A stretch of DNA of 11,074 nucleotides from JBFHES01 sp041584015 (GTDB lineage Bacteria; Bacteroidota; Bacteroidia; Bacteroidales; M50B96), in the NCBI GenBank assembly GCA_041584015.1, contig JBFHES010000161.1, forward strand, positions 1 through 11,074, read 5' to 3'. A program made the translations under genes and the position numbers. Position 1 is the stretch's first letter, and each line of letters opens with the position of its first letter. Below the pieces are notes generated by a model, which saw only the letters and a program-made list of their open reading frames with translations, was not told the origin of the DNA and made no database searches. Of this stretch, positions 1 through 5,999 are shown piece after piece.

Positions 1-257
1 CCAGAGAAAGCTCCAAAGGCTCCGCAAAAGTCCAACAGTAAAACGATCTATATATATTCGCTAAATCGCAACCCCTGGAACCATTCCTGGAGATAGGAAC
101 AATTAAAGGCGGGATGATGGGATCTCATGAGTTCGACGACCTGGTCAAAAACTTCACCAAAAAAGCAAAAAAACAATTCCCTGATGCGGAAGCTTTAATT
201 TTTGACGAAGTGAAGCAAACCCATAACACCACTGCGACAGTTATTAAATTTAAGTAA
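1..257 (+). CDS. 3' end of a gene of unknown function, with an apparent frameshift
   Basis: Two overlapping frames together look like one protein. Frame 1 reads PEKAPKAPQKSNSKTIYIYS and then runs into a TAG at 94-96. The frame starting at position 42 reads YIFAKSQPLEPFLEIGTIKG and continues to tandem TAA stops at 255-260, but has a TAA at 39-41 just upstream. The two join smoothly if one TA unit of the (TA)4 tract at 49-56 is removed, giving KTIYIFAKSQPLEPFLEIGT. The C-terminal half (LVKNFTKKAKKQFPDAEALIFDEV) recalls small Bacteroidota envelope proteins with a YbjQ-like alternating pattern, but I do not recognise the family firmly. The 5' end lies outside the window. It could be a pseudogene, a phase-variable gene or an assembly error. 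An internal ATG at 114 could start a short product of 47 residues. A hairpin at 282-312 follows. Confidence 0.5.
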
Positions 258-281
258 TAAAAAAACGACGTTATTAAACTT

Positions 282-316
282 ATTAGATCCGGGATTGTTT
301 ACCGGATCTAATCTTT
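282..316 (+). terminator. Hairpin, probable terminator of the left-edge gene
   Basis: A perfect 11-base inverted repeat, ATTAGATCCGG (282-292) and CCGGATCTAAT (302-312), encloses a 9-base loop. It lies 24 bases after the stop codon of the upstream frame. Only a short T run (CTTT) follows, so it is a weak intrinsic terminator by sequence. A palindromic protein-binding site is the alternative. Confidence 0.55.
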
Positions 317-372
317 AAAAGATCTGCCACGATGAAAAAAAGAGAAAAAAACCAAACACCAATTAATCAAGC

Positions 373-398
373 AATTGCCAAATTGCCAATAATTGCCA
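373..398 (+). repeat. Three direct copies of AATTGCCA upstream of fabI
   Basis: AATTGCCA occurs at 373-380, 381-388 and 391-398. The first two copies abut and the third follows after two bases. The cluster lies 73-98 bases upstream of the fabI promoter box at 471. Closely spaced copies like these can be a regulator binding site, but the function is inferred from position only. Confidence 0.6.
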
Positions 399-470
399 AC
401 AATACATAAAACATAAAAACTTAATAGACAACATTTTATTAAATCCATCAGACCTAAAAACAGCCAGTTT

Positions 471-478
471 TAAGTTTG
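471..478 (+). promoter_or_regulatory. Probable fabI promoter -7 box (TAAGTTTG)
   Basis: TAAGTTTG matches the Bacteroidota -7 consensus TAnnTTTG exactly. It ends 22 bases before the fabI ATG at 501, so the leader would be short. No clear -33 TTTG element is seen at the usual spacing. An upstream TTG at 480 overlaps the expected start of transcription, which argues against it as the start codon. Confidence 0.55.
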
Positions 479-500
479 TTTGGAACTAAAATTACATACT

Positions 501-1343
501 ATGGCTTATAATTTACTCAAGGGGAAAAAAGGAATTATTTTCGGTGCATTGAACGATTCATCTATTGCATGGAAAGTAGCAGAAAAAGCACATGAAGAGG
601 GAGCTGAGTTTATTCTTACGAATACGCCCGTATCAATGCGATTTGGTGAGATTGACAAACTAGCCGAAGCTTGCAATACAATAGTAGTTCCTGCCGATGC
701 TACCAGTGTGAAAGACCTGGAAAAGGTAATTAGCACAGCAATGGAAAGATTTGGTGGAAAGATCGATTTCATTCTACATTCGATCGGCATGTCATTAAAC
801 GTGCGTAAGGGGCGTTTATATGATGATCTTAACTATGAATACCTTCACAAGACCATTGACATATCTGCAATCTCGTTTCATAAGGTATTACAGGTTGCAC
901 GTAAAATGGATGCGATCAATGAGTGGGGATCGGTATTAGCACTGTCATATGTTGCTGCTCAGCGCACGCTATACGGCTACAACGATATGGCAGATGCCAA
1001 AGCAATGCTTGAGTCGATTGCACGCAGCTTTGGCTACATATACGGTAGGGATAAAAAAATTCGTGTAAACACAATTTCTCAGTCTCCTACTATGACTACT
1101 GCAGGTAGTGGCGTTAAAGGTATCGATGCCTTGATGGACTTTACAGACAGGATGTCGCCATTAGGAAATGCAACAGCAGATGAATGTGCTGATTTTTGTA
1201 TCACACTATTCTCTGATTTAACCAAAAAAGTAACCATGCAGAATTTATTCCATGACGGTGGATTCTCAAATATGGGTATGAGCCTTAAGGCAATGAAAAT
1301 GTATAATCAAGGATTAGACAATCAAGACTTTGATGAATTGTAA
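501..1343 (+). CDS. fabI: Enoyl-[acyl-carrier-protein] reductase (NADH), FabI
   Basis: FabI carries out the last step of each fatty acid elongation round, reducing enoyl-ACP to acyl-ACP with NAD(P)H in the cytoplasm. The protein has 280 residues, a normal length. It is an SDR-fold enzyme: the nucleotide-binding start is GIIFGALNDSSIAWKVA (about residues 11-27), with HSIG at 93-96. The FabI active-site pattern Y-x9-Y-x6-K is present as Y150, Y160 and K167, inside LSYVAAQRTLYGYNDMADAK. The segment after RVN (ISQSPTMTTAGSG) differs from the E. coli form but is typical of Bacteroidota as I recall them. I chose ATG 501 because the family begins at MAYNLLKGKKGIIFG and because the upstream TTG at 480 sits on the promoter. 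It is a single gene with its own promoter box and a strong terminator behind it. Confidence 0.97.
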   Translation: MAYNLLKGKKGIIFGALNDSSIAWKVAEKAHEEGAEFILTNTPVSMRFGEIDKLAEACNTIVVPADATSVKDLEKVISTAMERFGGKIDFILHSIGMSLNVRKGRLYDDLNYEYLHKTIDISAISFHKVLQVARKMDAINEWGSVLALSYVAAQRTLYGYNDMADAKAMLESIARSFGYIYGRDKKIRVNTISQSPTMTTAGSGVKGIDALMDFTDRMSPLGNATADECADFCITLFSDLTKKVTMQNLFHDGGFSNMGMSLKAMKMYNQGLDNQDFDEL

Positions 1344-1370
1344 TTGAAACACTCATCTAGCAATATAAGA

Positions 1371-1410
1371 AAAACACCGCTGCTGGCATTTGCAAGTAGC
1401 GGTGTTTCTT
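1371..1410. terminator. Two-way terminator between fabI and the DUF721 gene
   Basis: The stem AAACACCGCT (1372-1381) pairs perfectly with AGCGGTGTTT (1398-1407) around a 16-base loop. T-rich sequence follows on the plus strand (GTTTCTTTA). The run of A before the stem gives a T run on the minus strand. It therefore suits both of the converging genes. Confidence 0.85.
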
Positions 1411-1450
1411 TATGATTTATTCTGAATGCTTAAGCGTAGAACACGCCTCT

Positions 1451-1741
1451 CTATCTAAAGACGATCTTTTTAACCAACTGCTCTCCTGCCCTATCGTTAA
1501 GGGCTTTTTGCAAGCCTTCGCGCAACATAAACAATTCATTTTTCACAACGGATGAACTAATAGAAACGAACAAAACACCACCTCGTAAGCTCACATCCTT
1601 TGTTACTTTCGAAACGGTAACTCCAACAATCTCTGGCCAGGCATTCACCAATCGCATTTCTTTAATTTTGGTTTCAAGCCCCATGTGTTTAAGGTAGCTA
1701 CTAACAACAGTATTGATTGATTCGGTTTGTTTCTTTCTCAT
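1451..1741 (-). CDS. DUF721 (DciA-like) domain protein
   Basis: This is a 96-residue protein with the layout of the DUF721 family. The N-terminal part (about 5-45) carries SINTVVSSYLKHMGLETKIK and RLVNAWPEIVG, with the conserved W35 in the N-x-W-x-E-x-x-G core. After it come KVTKDVSLRGGVLFVSISSS and a helical end with KNELFMLREGLQKALN. DUF721 includes DciA, which helps to load the replicative helicase in bacteria that lack DnaC; applying that role here is inference. Bacteroidota members are about this size and are often next to recF, but no recF is seen here. A TATCTTTG box lies 18 bases upstream of the ATG, and no ribosome binding site is evident. The stop TAG lies 40 bases from the two-way terminator shared with fabI. 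Confidence 0.88.
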   Translation of the reverse strand: MRKKQTESINTVVSSYLKHMGLETKIKEMRLVNAWPEIVGVTVSKVTKDVSLRGGVLFVSISSSVVKNELFMLREGLQKALNDRAGEQLVKKIVFR

Positions 1742-1759
1742 AATTCACAATCTTCTTTG

Positions 1760-1767
1760 CAAAGATA
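1760..1767 (-). promoter_or_regulatory. Probable promoter -7 box of the DUF721 gene (TATCTTTG)
   Basis: Read on the minus strand, 1767 to 1760 is TATCTTTG, an exact match to TAnnTTTG. It ends 18 bases before the ATG at 1741. A TTG lies 26 bases upstream of the box, farther than the usual spacing of about 20, so the -33 element is uncertain. Confidence 0.5.
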
Positions 1768-1810
1768 CGCGAAAGAATATGCAATATCAGAGACAATTGG
1801 TGATATTCTT

Positions 1811-1848
1811 AAAAACGTAGAAGGCCAGACAAATTGCCTGACCTTCTA
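1811..1848 (-). terminator. Intrinsic terminator of the superoxide dismutase gene
   Basis: The arms 1838-1848 and 1818-1828 form an 11-base stem around a 9-base loop. The one imperfect pair is a G-U wobble in minus-strand RNA but a C-A mismatch in plus-strand RNA. Five T follow on the minus strand (1815 to 1811). Both points show that it serves the minus-strand sod gene. Confidence 0.85.
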
Positions 1849-1906
1849 ACCCCAAAATTACGACTTGAAACCCAAAAAGAATATTCTTGTCATGCAGTAG
1901 CCTCTG

Positions 1907-2503
1907 CTATTTAAATCGTTTATTAACTTCTTCCCAGTTTACAACATTCCAAAAAGCCTGAATATAATCTGGTCTTCTATTTTGATAATGCAAATAATAG
2001 GCATGCTCCCAAACATCCAACCCTAAAATTGGTGTACCTTTTACTTCGGCAATATCCATTATTGGGTTATCCTGATTTGCTGTTGAGCAAACCACCAATC
2101 CACTATCATTTTTTACCAGCCACGCCCAACCAGATCCAAATCTTGTTGCCGCAGCCTTATTAAACTGTTCCTTTAAAGCTTCAAATGAACCAAAGTTCTT
2201 ATCAATAGCTGCAGCTAATTCTCCGCTTGGAGCACCACCGCCATTTGGTGACATTACTGTCCAAAATAAATTATGATTAAAGAATCCACCGCCATTATTT
2301 CTAACTGCGGCTCCGTGTTTTGAAACCTCAGCCATTAACTCCTCAATTGACTTGTCAGCCAATGGTGTATCCTTTACTGCATTATTAAGGTTGGCAGTAT
2401 AAGCAGCATGATGTTTTGTGTGATGTATTTCCATTGTACGTGCATCAATATTTGGTTCTAATGCACTATAATCGTAAGGTAAATCTGCTAATTTAAATGA
2501 CAT
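1907..2503 (-). CDS. sodA: Superoxide dismutase, Fe/Mn family, Mn-type signature
   Basis: This enzyme converts superoxide to hydrogen peroxide and oxygen, probably in the cytoplasm since no signal peptide is seen. It has 198 residues, full length for the family. The four metal ligands are H27 (in TMEIHHTKHH), H77 (in FFNHNLFW), D163 and H167 (in LDVWEHAYY). Q144 in STANQDNP, together with the glycines before H77 (NNGGGFFNH), is the pattern of manganese enzymes; iron enzymes carry a glutamine near H77 instead. Cambialistic use of either metal cannot be excluded, so the symbol sodA rests on this signature alone. A near-consensus promoter box, CATTTTTG on the minus strand (2561 to 2554), lies about 50 bases upstream of the ATG. 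The gene diverges from the MATE gene and has its own terminator at 1811-1848. Confidence 0.96.
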   Translation of the reverse strand: MSFKLADLPYDYSALEPNIDARTMEIHHTKHHAAYTANLNNAVKDTPLADKSIEELMAEVSKHGAAVRNNGGGFFNHNLFWTVMSPNGGGAPSGELAAAIDKNFGSFEALKEQFNKAAATRFGSGWAWLVKNDSGLVVCSTANQDNPIMDIAEVKGTPILGLDVWEHAYYLHYQNRRPDYIQAFWNVVNWEEVNKRFK

Positions 2504-2653
2504 ATTAATTATTTTTATTTAGACATATTATAAATAACAGAACATGCCTTCATCAAAAATGTTTAGCAATAACAATCTTTTTTCAACTAAAATGCCGAAT
2601 AATTATTGAAGCAATACTGGGTCACATATTTCTTAAATTTTAACAGATAAGCA

Positions 2654-2661
2654 TACCTTTG
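2654..2661 (+). promoter_or_regulatory. Probable promoter -7 box of the MATE gene (TACCTTTG)
   Basis: TACCTTTG matches TAnnTTTG exactly and ends only 6 bases before the ATG at 2668. Transcription usually starts about 5-8 bases after this box, so the message would begin at or next to the start codon. The upstream TTG at 2659 is part of the box and is not a credible start. Confidence 0.6.
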
Positions 2662-2667
2662 CCCACC

Positions 2668-3978
2668 ATGAGTTTGAATAAAAAAATACTTGATCTTGCC
2701 GTTCCTAATGTGGTAAGCAATATTACTGTGCCGCTGGTAGGACTAGTCGATATTTGGCTCATGGGTCACATGGGCAACTCCATATATATTGGTGCAATTT
2801 CATTAGGCTCAATGATCTTTCTGTTTCTTTATGCTGGATTCGGTTTTTTAAGAATGGGAACCACGGGTTTTACGGCACAGGCAAGAGGAGCAAGAGATAT
2901 GAGCGAATCGATAACTGTTCTCGGTCGTGCATTGTTGGTTGTTTTGGTCGCTTCAATTTTGCTAATCTCACTTCAGGTGCCAATCGGGTGGGTTGGTTTT
3001 AAGTTAATAAATGGCAGCGATGAAGTGGAAAGTCTGGCACTTGCCTATTTTAAGATCAGAATATGGGCGGCTCCAGCCACACTCGGAATCTTTGTTCTTT
3101 CGGGATGGTTTATTGGCATGCAAAATGCCAAAAGCCCAATGGTAATAGCTATTATAGTAAACATCTGTAATATTCTATTCAGCGCATTTTTTACACTGGT
3201 TTTAGACTGGAAATCAGATGGGGTTGCACTTGGAACTGTTCTTGCCCAATATACCGGATTAATTATTGGGCTTTTACTTCTAAAGAAGTATTACCAGAAG
3301 CTTTTTAAATATTGGCAAAACAAACTCATACTTCAGCTTGGAGCCTTCAAACACTTCATGAAAGTCAACAACGACATTCTCATACGTTCACTTTTACTAA
3401 CCGGTACCTTCTTCTATTTCACCGCCGAATCGGCTACTTTTAACGATGAAATTTTGGCATTAAACTCCTTGCTCTTGCAGTTCCTGTGGATCCTCTCCTA
3501 TTTTATTGATGGATTTGCCTTTGCAGCAGAAGCCTTGGTAGGGAAAGCCATTGGTGCAAGAAACAGGCTACAACTTAGAAAAACCATCTTAAGCATTTTT
3601 AAATGGGGATTCATCATTACTATTCCGGTTACACTTATTTATATCTTTTTTAATCAGGCAATGCTATCCATACTAACAAACGATGCTACCTTAATAGCTT
3701 TATCAAGTCAGTATGAATACTGGATTTGGCTGATGCCTATAATTACCTTCTCTGCTTTTATTTGGGATGGAATTTATGTTGGAGCAACAGCCAGTGCAGC
3801 TATGCGAAACACCATGATCGTTTGTAGCCTACTGGTGTTTCTGCCGACTTACTATATCCTAAAGCCAATATTAGGAAATCATGCCTTATGGTGGGCACTT
3901 ATGCTTTTTATGGCAGCACGTGGAATTAGTATGGCACTGATTGCTCCAAAAGCAGTTTATCGTACCTTTATCAAATAA
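2668..3978 (+). CDS. MATE family efflux transporter, DinF-like
   Basis: This inner-membrane exporter has 436 residues. MATE proteins move cationic drugs or metabolites out of the cell in exchange for sodium or protons; the substrate here cannot be told. About 12 hydrophobic segments are visible in two halves. The first half starts with DLAVPNVVSNITVPLVGLVD, where D28 in the first membrane helix matches the acidic residue used for cation coupling in DinF-type members, followed by GHMG at 33-36 and GFLRMGTTGFTAQARGA at 59-75. The second half carries DGFAFAAEALVGKAIGA (281-297), the usual repeat of that motif. ATG 2668 is the family start and lies just after the promoter box. The stop is 17 bases from the DUF1858 gene, so the two are probably co-transcribed up to the terminator at 4198-4226. 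Confidence 0.94.
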   Translation: MSLNKKILDLAVPNVVSNITVPLVGLVDIWLMGHMGNSIYIGAISLGSMIFLFLYAGFGFLRMGTTGFTAQARGARDMSESITVLGRALLVVLVASILLISLQVPIGWVGFKLINGSDEVESLALAYFKIRIWAAPATLGIFVLSGWFIGMQNAKSPMVIAIIVNICNILFSAFFTLVLDWKSDGVALGTVLAQYTGLIIGLLLLKKYYQKLFKYWQNKLILQLGAFKHFMKVNNDILIRSLLLTGTFFYFTAESATFNDEILALNSLLLQFLWILSYFIDGFAFAAEALVGKAIGARNRLQLRKTILSIFKWGFIITIPVTLIYIFFNQAMLSILTNDATLIALSSQYEYWIWLMPIITFSAFIWDGIYVGATASAAMRNTMIVCSLLVFLPTYYILKPILGNHALWWALMLFMAARGISMALIAPKAVYRTFIK

Positions 3979-3995
3979 ATCAGATTTATTAAAAA

Positions 3996-4196
3996 ATGAA
4001 AACGATAACCAAGAATACCAGCATTGAAGATTTAATAGAACTAAAGCCAGGCGCAATAAAATTTTTAATGGACAATGGCATAAGGTGTATTGCCTGCGGT
4101 GAACCGATATGGGGCACATTAGAAGATGCCGCTAAGGAGAAAGGATTCTCTGACGAGCGCATTGCAGAACTCGAGATTGAAATAAATAAGTTATAA
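3996..4196 (+). CDS. DUF1858 domain protein, small CxxC protein
   Basis: The protein has 66 residues and consists of a single DUF1858-type domain: an N-terminal helical part (ITKNTSIEDLIELKPGAIKF), a cysteine pair C31 and C34 in GIRCIACGEPIWGTLEDAA, and a C-terminal helix. The domain is known as a stand-alone protein and as the N-terminal part of ScdA/RIC-like iron-sulfur repair and hybrid-cluster-linked proteins. A redox or metal-binding role of the CxxC is therefore plausible but not shown. No signal peptide or membrane segment is seen. It lies 17 bases after the MATE gene with no promoter box between, so it is probably the second gene of that operon. A strong terminator follows directly after the stop codon. 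Confidence 0.85.
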   Translation: MKTITKNTSIEDLIELKPGAIKFLMDNGIRCIACGEPIWGTLEDAAKEKGFSDERIAELEIEINKL

Positions 4197-4197
4197 A

Positions 4198-4226
4198 AAA
4201 ACCCGGCTACTAACCGGGTTTTATAT
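4198..4226. terminator. Two-way terminator between the DUF1858 gene and gap
   Basis: AAAACCCGG (4198-4206) pairs with CCGGGTTTT (4214-4222) around a 7-base loop. T-rich sequence follows on the plus strand. The A run at 4195-4201 gives a T run for the minus-strand gap transcript. It starts right at the DUF1858 stop codon. Confidence 0.9.
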
Positions 4227-4241
4227 ATTCTATTATAGCGA

Positions 4242-5249
4242 CTATTTTACGGTATTGGTGTAAGCAATCATATCAAGTAACTTGCAAGAATAACCCCACT
4301 CATTATCATACCATGCAACAACTTTTACAAATTGTTCATTTAGCATAATACCAGCTTTAGCATCAAAAACAGATGTACGTGACTCACCTACAAAATCGGT
4401 AGAAACAACAGCATCTTCAGTATATCCTAAAATTCCCTTTAAGTACCCTTCCGAAGCATCTTTCATCACTTTGCAAATCTCTTCGTAAGAAGCAGGCTTC
4501 TCTAACTTACATGTTAGGTCTACCACAGAAACATTTAAAGTAGGAACACGGAATGACATACCTGTTAGTTTACCTTTTAATGCAGGAATAACTTTAGTTA
4601 CCGCACGAGCTGCACCTGTTGATGAAGGAATAATATTTCCTCCAGCTGCACGACCACCTCTCCAATCTTTTGCAGACGGACCGTCAACAGTTTTTTGAGT
4701 AGCTGTAGTTGCATGGACCGTTGTCATTAAACCTTCAGCTAAACCAAAATTATCATTCAACACTTTGGTAATTGGCGCTAAACAGTTAGTTGTACATGAT
4801 GCGTTTGAAAAAATATGTAAATCGGCAGTATACTCATTATGATTTACTCCATAAACGAACATTGGCGTATCGTCCTTTGAAGGAGCAGACATGATTACCT
4901 TTTTTGCACCAGCTTTAATATGAGCTTCAGCAGTTTCTTTGGTTAAGAACAAACCAGTAGCTTCAATAACATATTCAGCTTCTACTTCATTCCACTTCAA
5001 GTCTGCAGGATTTCTTTCAGCAGTTACTCGAATTGCTTCGCCATTAACAACCAGTTTACCATCTTTCACTTCAACAGTGCCTTTAAACTGTCCATGAACT
5101 GAATCATAACGTAGCATGTACGCCATGTATTCTACATCGATTAGGTCGTTGATGCCCACAATTTGAATATCCTCCCTCAGGTAAGATGCTCTAAATGCAA
5201 GTCTTCCAATCCTACCAAATCCGTTAATCGCAACTTTAATTTTCGACAT
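4242..5249 (-). CDS. gap: Glyceraldehyde-3-phosphate dehydrogenase, type I, NAD-dependent
   Basis: This is the glycolytic enzyme that oxidises glyceraldehyde 3-phosphate to 1,3-bisphosphoglycerate with NAD+ and phosphate, and runs in reverse in gluconeogenesis. It has 335 residues, the usual length. The NAD-binding domain starts with KVAINGFGRIGRLAFR (5-20), and D35 in GIND favours NAD over NADP. The catalytic cysteine is C152 in SNASCTTNCLAP, with its partner H179 in TTVHATT. Other standard blocks are DWRGGRAAGGNIIPSSTGAA and, near the end, WYDNEWGYS. The ATG at 5249 is the standard start. A TACTTTTG box lies upstream. The gene is probably transcribed alone, because 171 bases separate it from the small gene behind it on the same strand. 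Confidence 0.97.
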   Translation of the reverse strand: MSKIKVAINGFGRIGRLAFRASYLREDIQIVGINDLIDVEYMAYMLRYDSVHGQFKGTVEVKDGKLVVNGEAIRVTAERNPADLKWNEVEAEYVIEATGLFLTKETAEAHIKAGAKKVIMSAPSKDDTPMFVYGVNHNEYTADLHIFSNASCTTNCLAPITKVLNDNFGLAEGLMTTVHATTATQKTVDGPSAKDWRGGRAAGGNIIPSSTGAARAVTKVIPALKGKLTGMSFRVPTLNVSVVDLTCKLEKPASYEEICKVMKDASEGYLKGILGYTEDAVVSTDFVGESRTSVFDAKAGIMLNEQFVKVVAWYDNEWGYSCKLLDMIAYTNTVK

Positions 5250-5292
5250 AGTATTTAATTATATAGATTACTAATATTTTAAAATTATTGCG

Positions 5293-5300
5293 CAAAAGTA
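5293..5300 (-). promoter_or_regulatory. Probable gap promoter -7 box (TACTTTTG)
   Basis: On the minus strand, 5300 to 5293 reads TACTTTTG, an exact TAnnTTTG match. It ends 43 bases upstream of the gap ATG. No convincing -33 TTTG is seen upstream of it. Confidence 0.5.
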
Positions 5301-5420
5301 ATAATTTTTCTCGTTTGTCATCTTTAATCTAACAGCAAGATATTAACCTCTTTCTGTCCAATTTCAACCAGACAAACTCAATCATTCACCTGCACATATT
5401 TTATTTAATTTAAAAGAGAC

Positions 5421-5609
5421 TTATGCAATCGTTTTAAATGCATCAGAGATTTCGTTTCGGTACCGCGAACTAAACTGAGCCATTGTCCAATCCATGAGCG
5501 CCTGACGCTCCTCTTTGGACACCCATGATAATGCTTTTGATAATTCTTTAACAAATAACATCTTGTCGAAACTGACTTTTTGGAGGAGGGCTTTTGTATA
5601 TTCTAACAT
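5421..5609 (-). CDS. Small protein resembling Bacteroidota proteins of unknown function
   Basis: The product has 62 residues from the ATG at 5609: MLEYTKALLQKVSFDKMLF, then KELSKALSWVSKEERQAL and a tail with SSRYRNEISDAFKTI. It is charged and looks helical, without a membrane segment, signal peptide or cysteine. I recall similar short proteins (starting MLxYTKxxLxKVSFD and followed by a KELxKAxxWL segment) in many Bacteroidota genomes, with no assigned function. The frame extends upstream to an ATG at 5672, but that extension (IRCKKSSRSTFRTLQFK) is unlike the recalled family start, so I chose 5609. It lies behind gap on the same strand with a 171-base gap and no obvious terminator between, so read-through into gap is possible. 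No consensus promoter box is seen upstream. Confidence 0.7.
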   Translation of the reverse strand: MLEYTKALLQKVSFDKMLFVKELSKALSWVSKEERQALMDWTMAQFSSRYRNEISDAFKTIA

Positions 5610-5698
5610 GATAAGAGTTTTAAATTGTAGAGTTCTAAACGTGCTACGACTTGATTTCTTACATCTAATCATAAATATTAATTATCCCTACGACCACT

Positions 5699-5748
5699 AT
5701 TGGCGAAGGTTTCATCGTAACTGTTGTTAGATGAAATTATTAGCCAAT
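5699..5748. other. Nested hairpin in the intergenic region
   Basis: The inner arms are TTTCATC-G-TAAC (5710-5721) and GTTAGATGAAA (5726-5736). They form 11 pairs with a single bulged G at 5717 and a TGTT loop. An outer stem, ATTGGC (5699-5704) with GCCAAT (5743-5748), closes the structure around an internal loop. No T run follows on either strand, so it does not look like a terminator. On the plus strand an ATG at 5731 sits inside the 3' arm. Confidence 0.5.
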
Positions 5749-5920
5749 TTGTTAAAAAATGCTAAAGATTACTGGAAACAAGCTTCCGCACCAACTTAAC
5801 AATCGTGCCCATTTAAAATACTTCCATACTTGACCCAATAAATGTCAGGAAAATTGAAACCTTCTTAAAACTGCGGGCGTACTAGAATATGTCAGTTGTA
5901 AATAGTTAAGTTTAATTTAT

Positions 5921-5960
5921 AAAAAGCGGTTGAAATCCTTTCAATCGCTTTTTTATTTTT
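5921..5960 (+). terminator. Strong plus-strand terminator with no recognised gene upstream
   Basis: AAAAAGCGGTTGAAA (5921-5935) and TTTCAATCGCTTTTT (5939-5953) form a 15-base stem with a short loop. The only imperfect pair is a G-U wobble in plus-strand RNA and an A-C mismatch in minus-strand RNA. A T-rich tail, TTTTTTATTTTT, follows on the plus strand. The orientation is therefore plus. The nearest confident plus-strand gene upstream is the DUF1858 gene, which has its own terminator 1.7 kb away. Confidence 0.85.
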
Positions 5961-5975
5961 ATGCCAACAATTTTA

Positions 5976-5983
5976 TTTCTTTG
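5976..5983 (+). promoter_or_regulatory. Possible promoter box of the ABC ATPase gene (TTTCTTTG)
   Basis: TTTCTTTG differs from TAnnTTTG at one position and ends 16 bases before the ATG at 6000, similar to the spacing seen for fabI and the DUF721 gene. It lies after the terminator, where a new promoter is needed. It also lies inside the extended frame from 5961, which supports the later start. Confidence 0.4.
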
Positions 5984-5999
5984 TACTAGAAATAATTTC

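Larger units (their letters stand above)
5610..5999. other. 390-base stretch without a confident gene: hairpin, tiny frame, terminator, promoter
   Basis: This stretch separates the minus-strand 62-residue gene from the plus-strand ABC ATPase gene. From left to right it holds the upstream region of the small gene, a nested hairpin (5699-5748), a 22-codon plus-strand frame (5731-5799), a featureless part (about 5800-5920), a strong plus-strand terminator (5921-5960) and a weak promoter box (5976-5983). No tRNA, tmRNA or riboswitch class was recognised. A small plus-strand transcript ending at the terminator would explain these parts, but no consensus promoter for it is visible. Confidence 0.5.

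Noticed and set aside
332..409. A 25-codon plus-strand frame starting MKKREKNQTP just after the hairpin at 282-312
   Set aside because: It is lysine-rich because of A runs, and its second half is made by the AATTGCCA repeats. It has no promoter box or coding character, so chance is the simpler explanation.
506..790. Minus-strand open frame of 94 codons inside fabI
   Set aside because: It lies entirely antisense to a certain gene and its translation shows no recognisable domain.
5515..5730. Plus-strand open frame of 71 codons opposite the 62-residue gene
   Set aside because: The minus-strand frame matches a recalled protein pattern; this one looks like its antisense shadow. It could still overlap the start of a plus-strand transcript.
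5820..5851. Imperfect inverted repeat TTCC...TGAC / GTCA...GGAA
   Set aside because: There are only four paired bases in each part, with a bulge of five between them. This is within chance expectation for the region.
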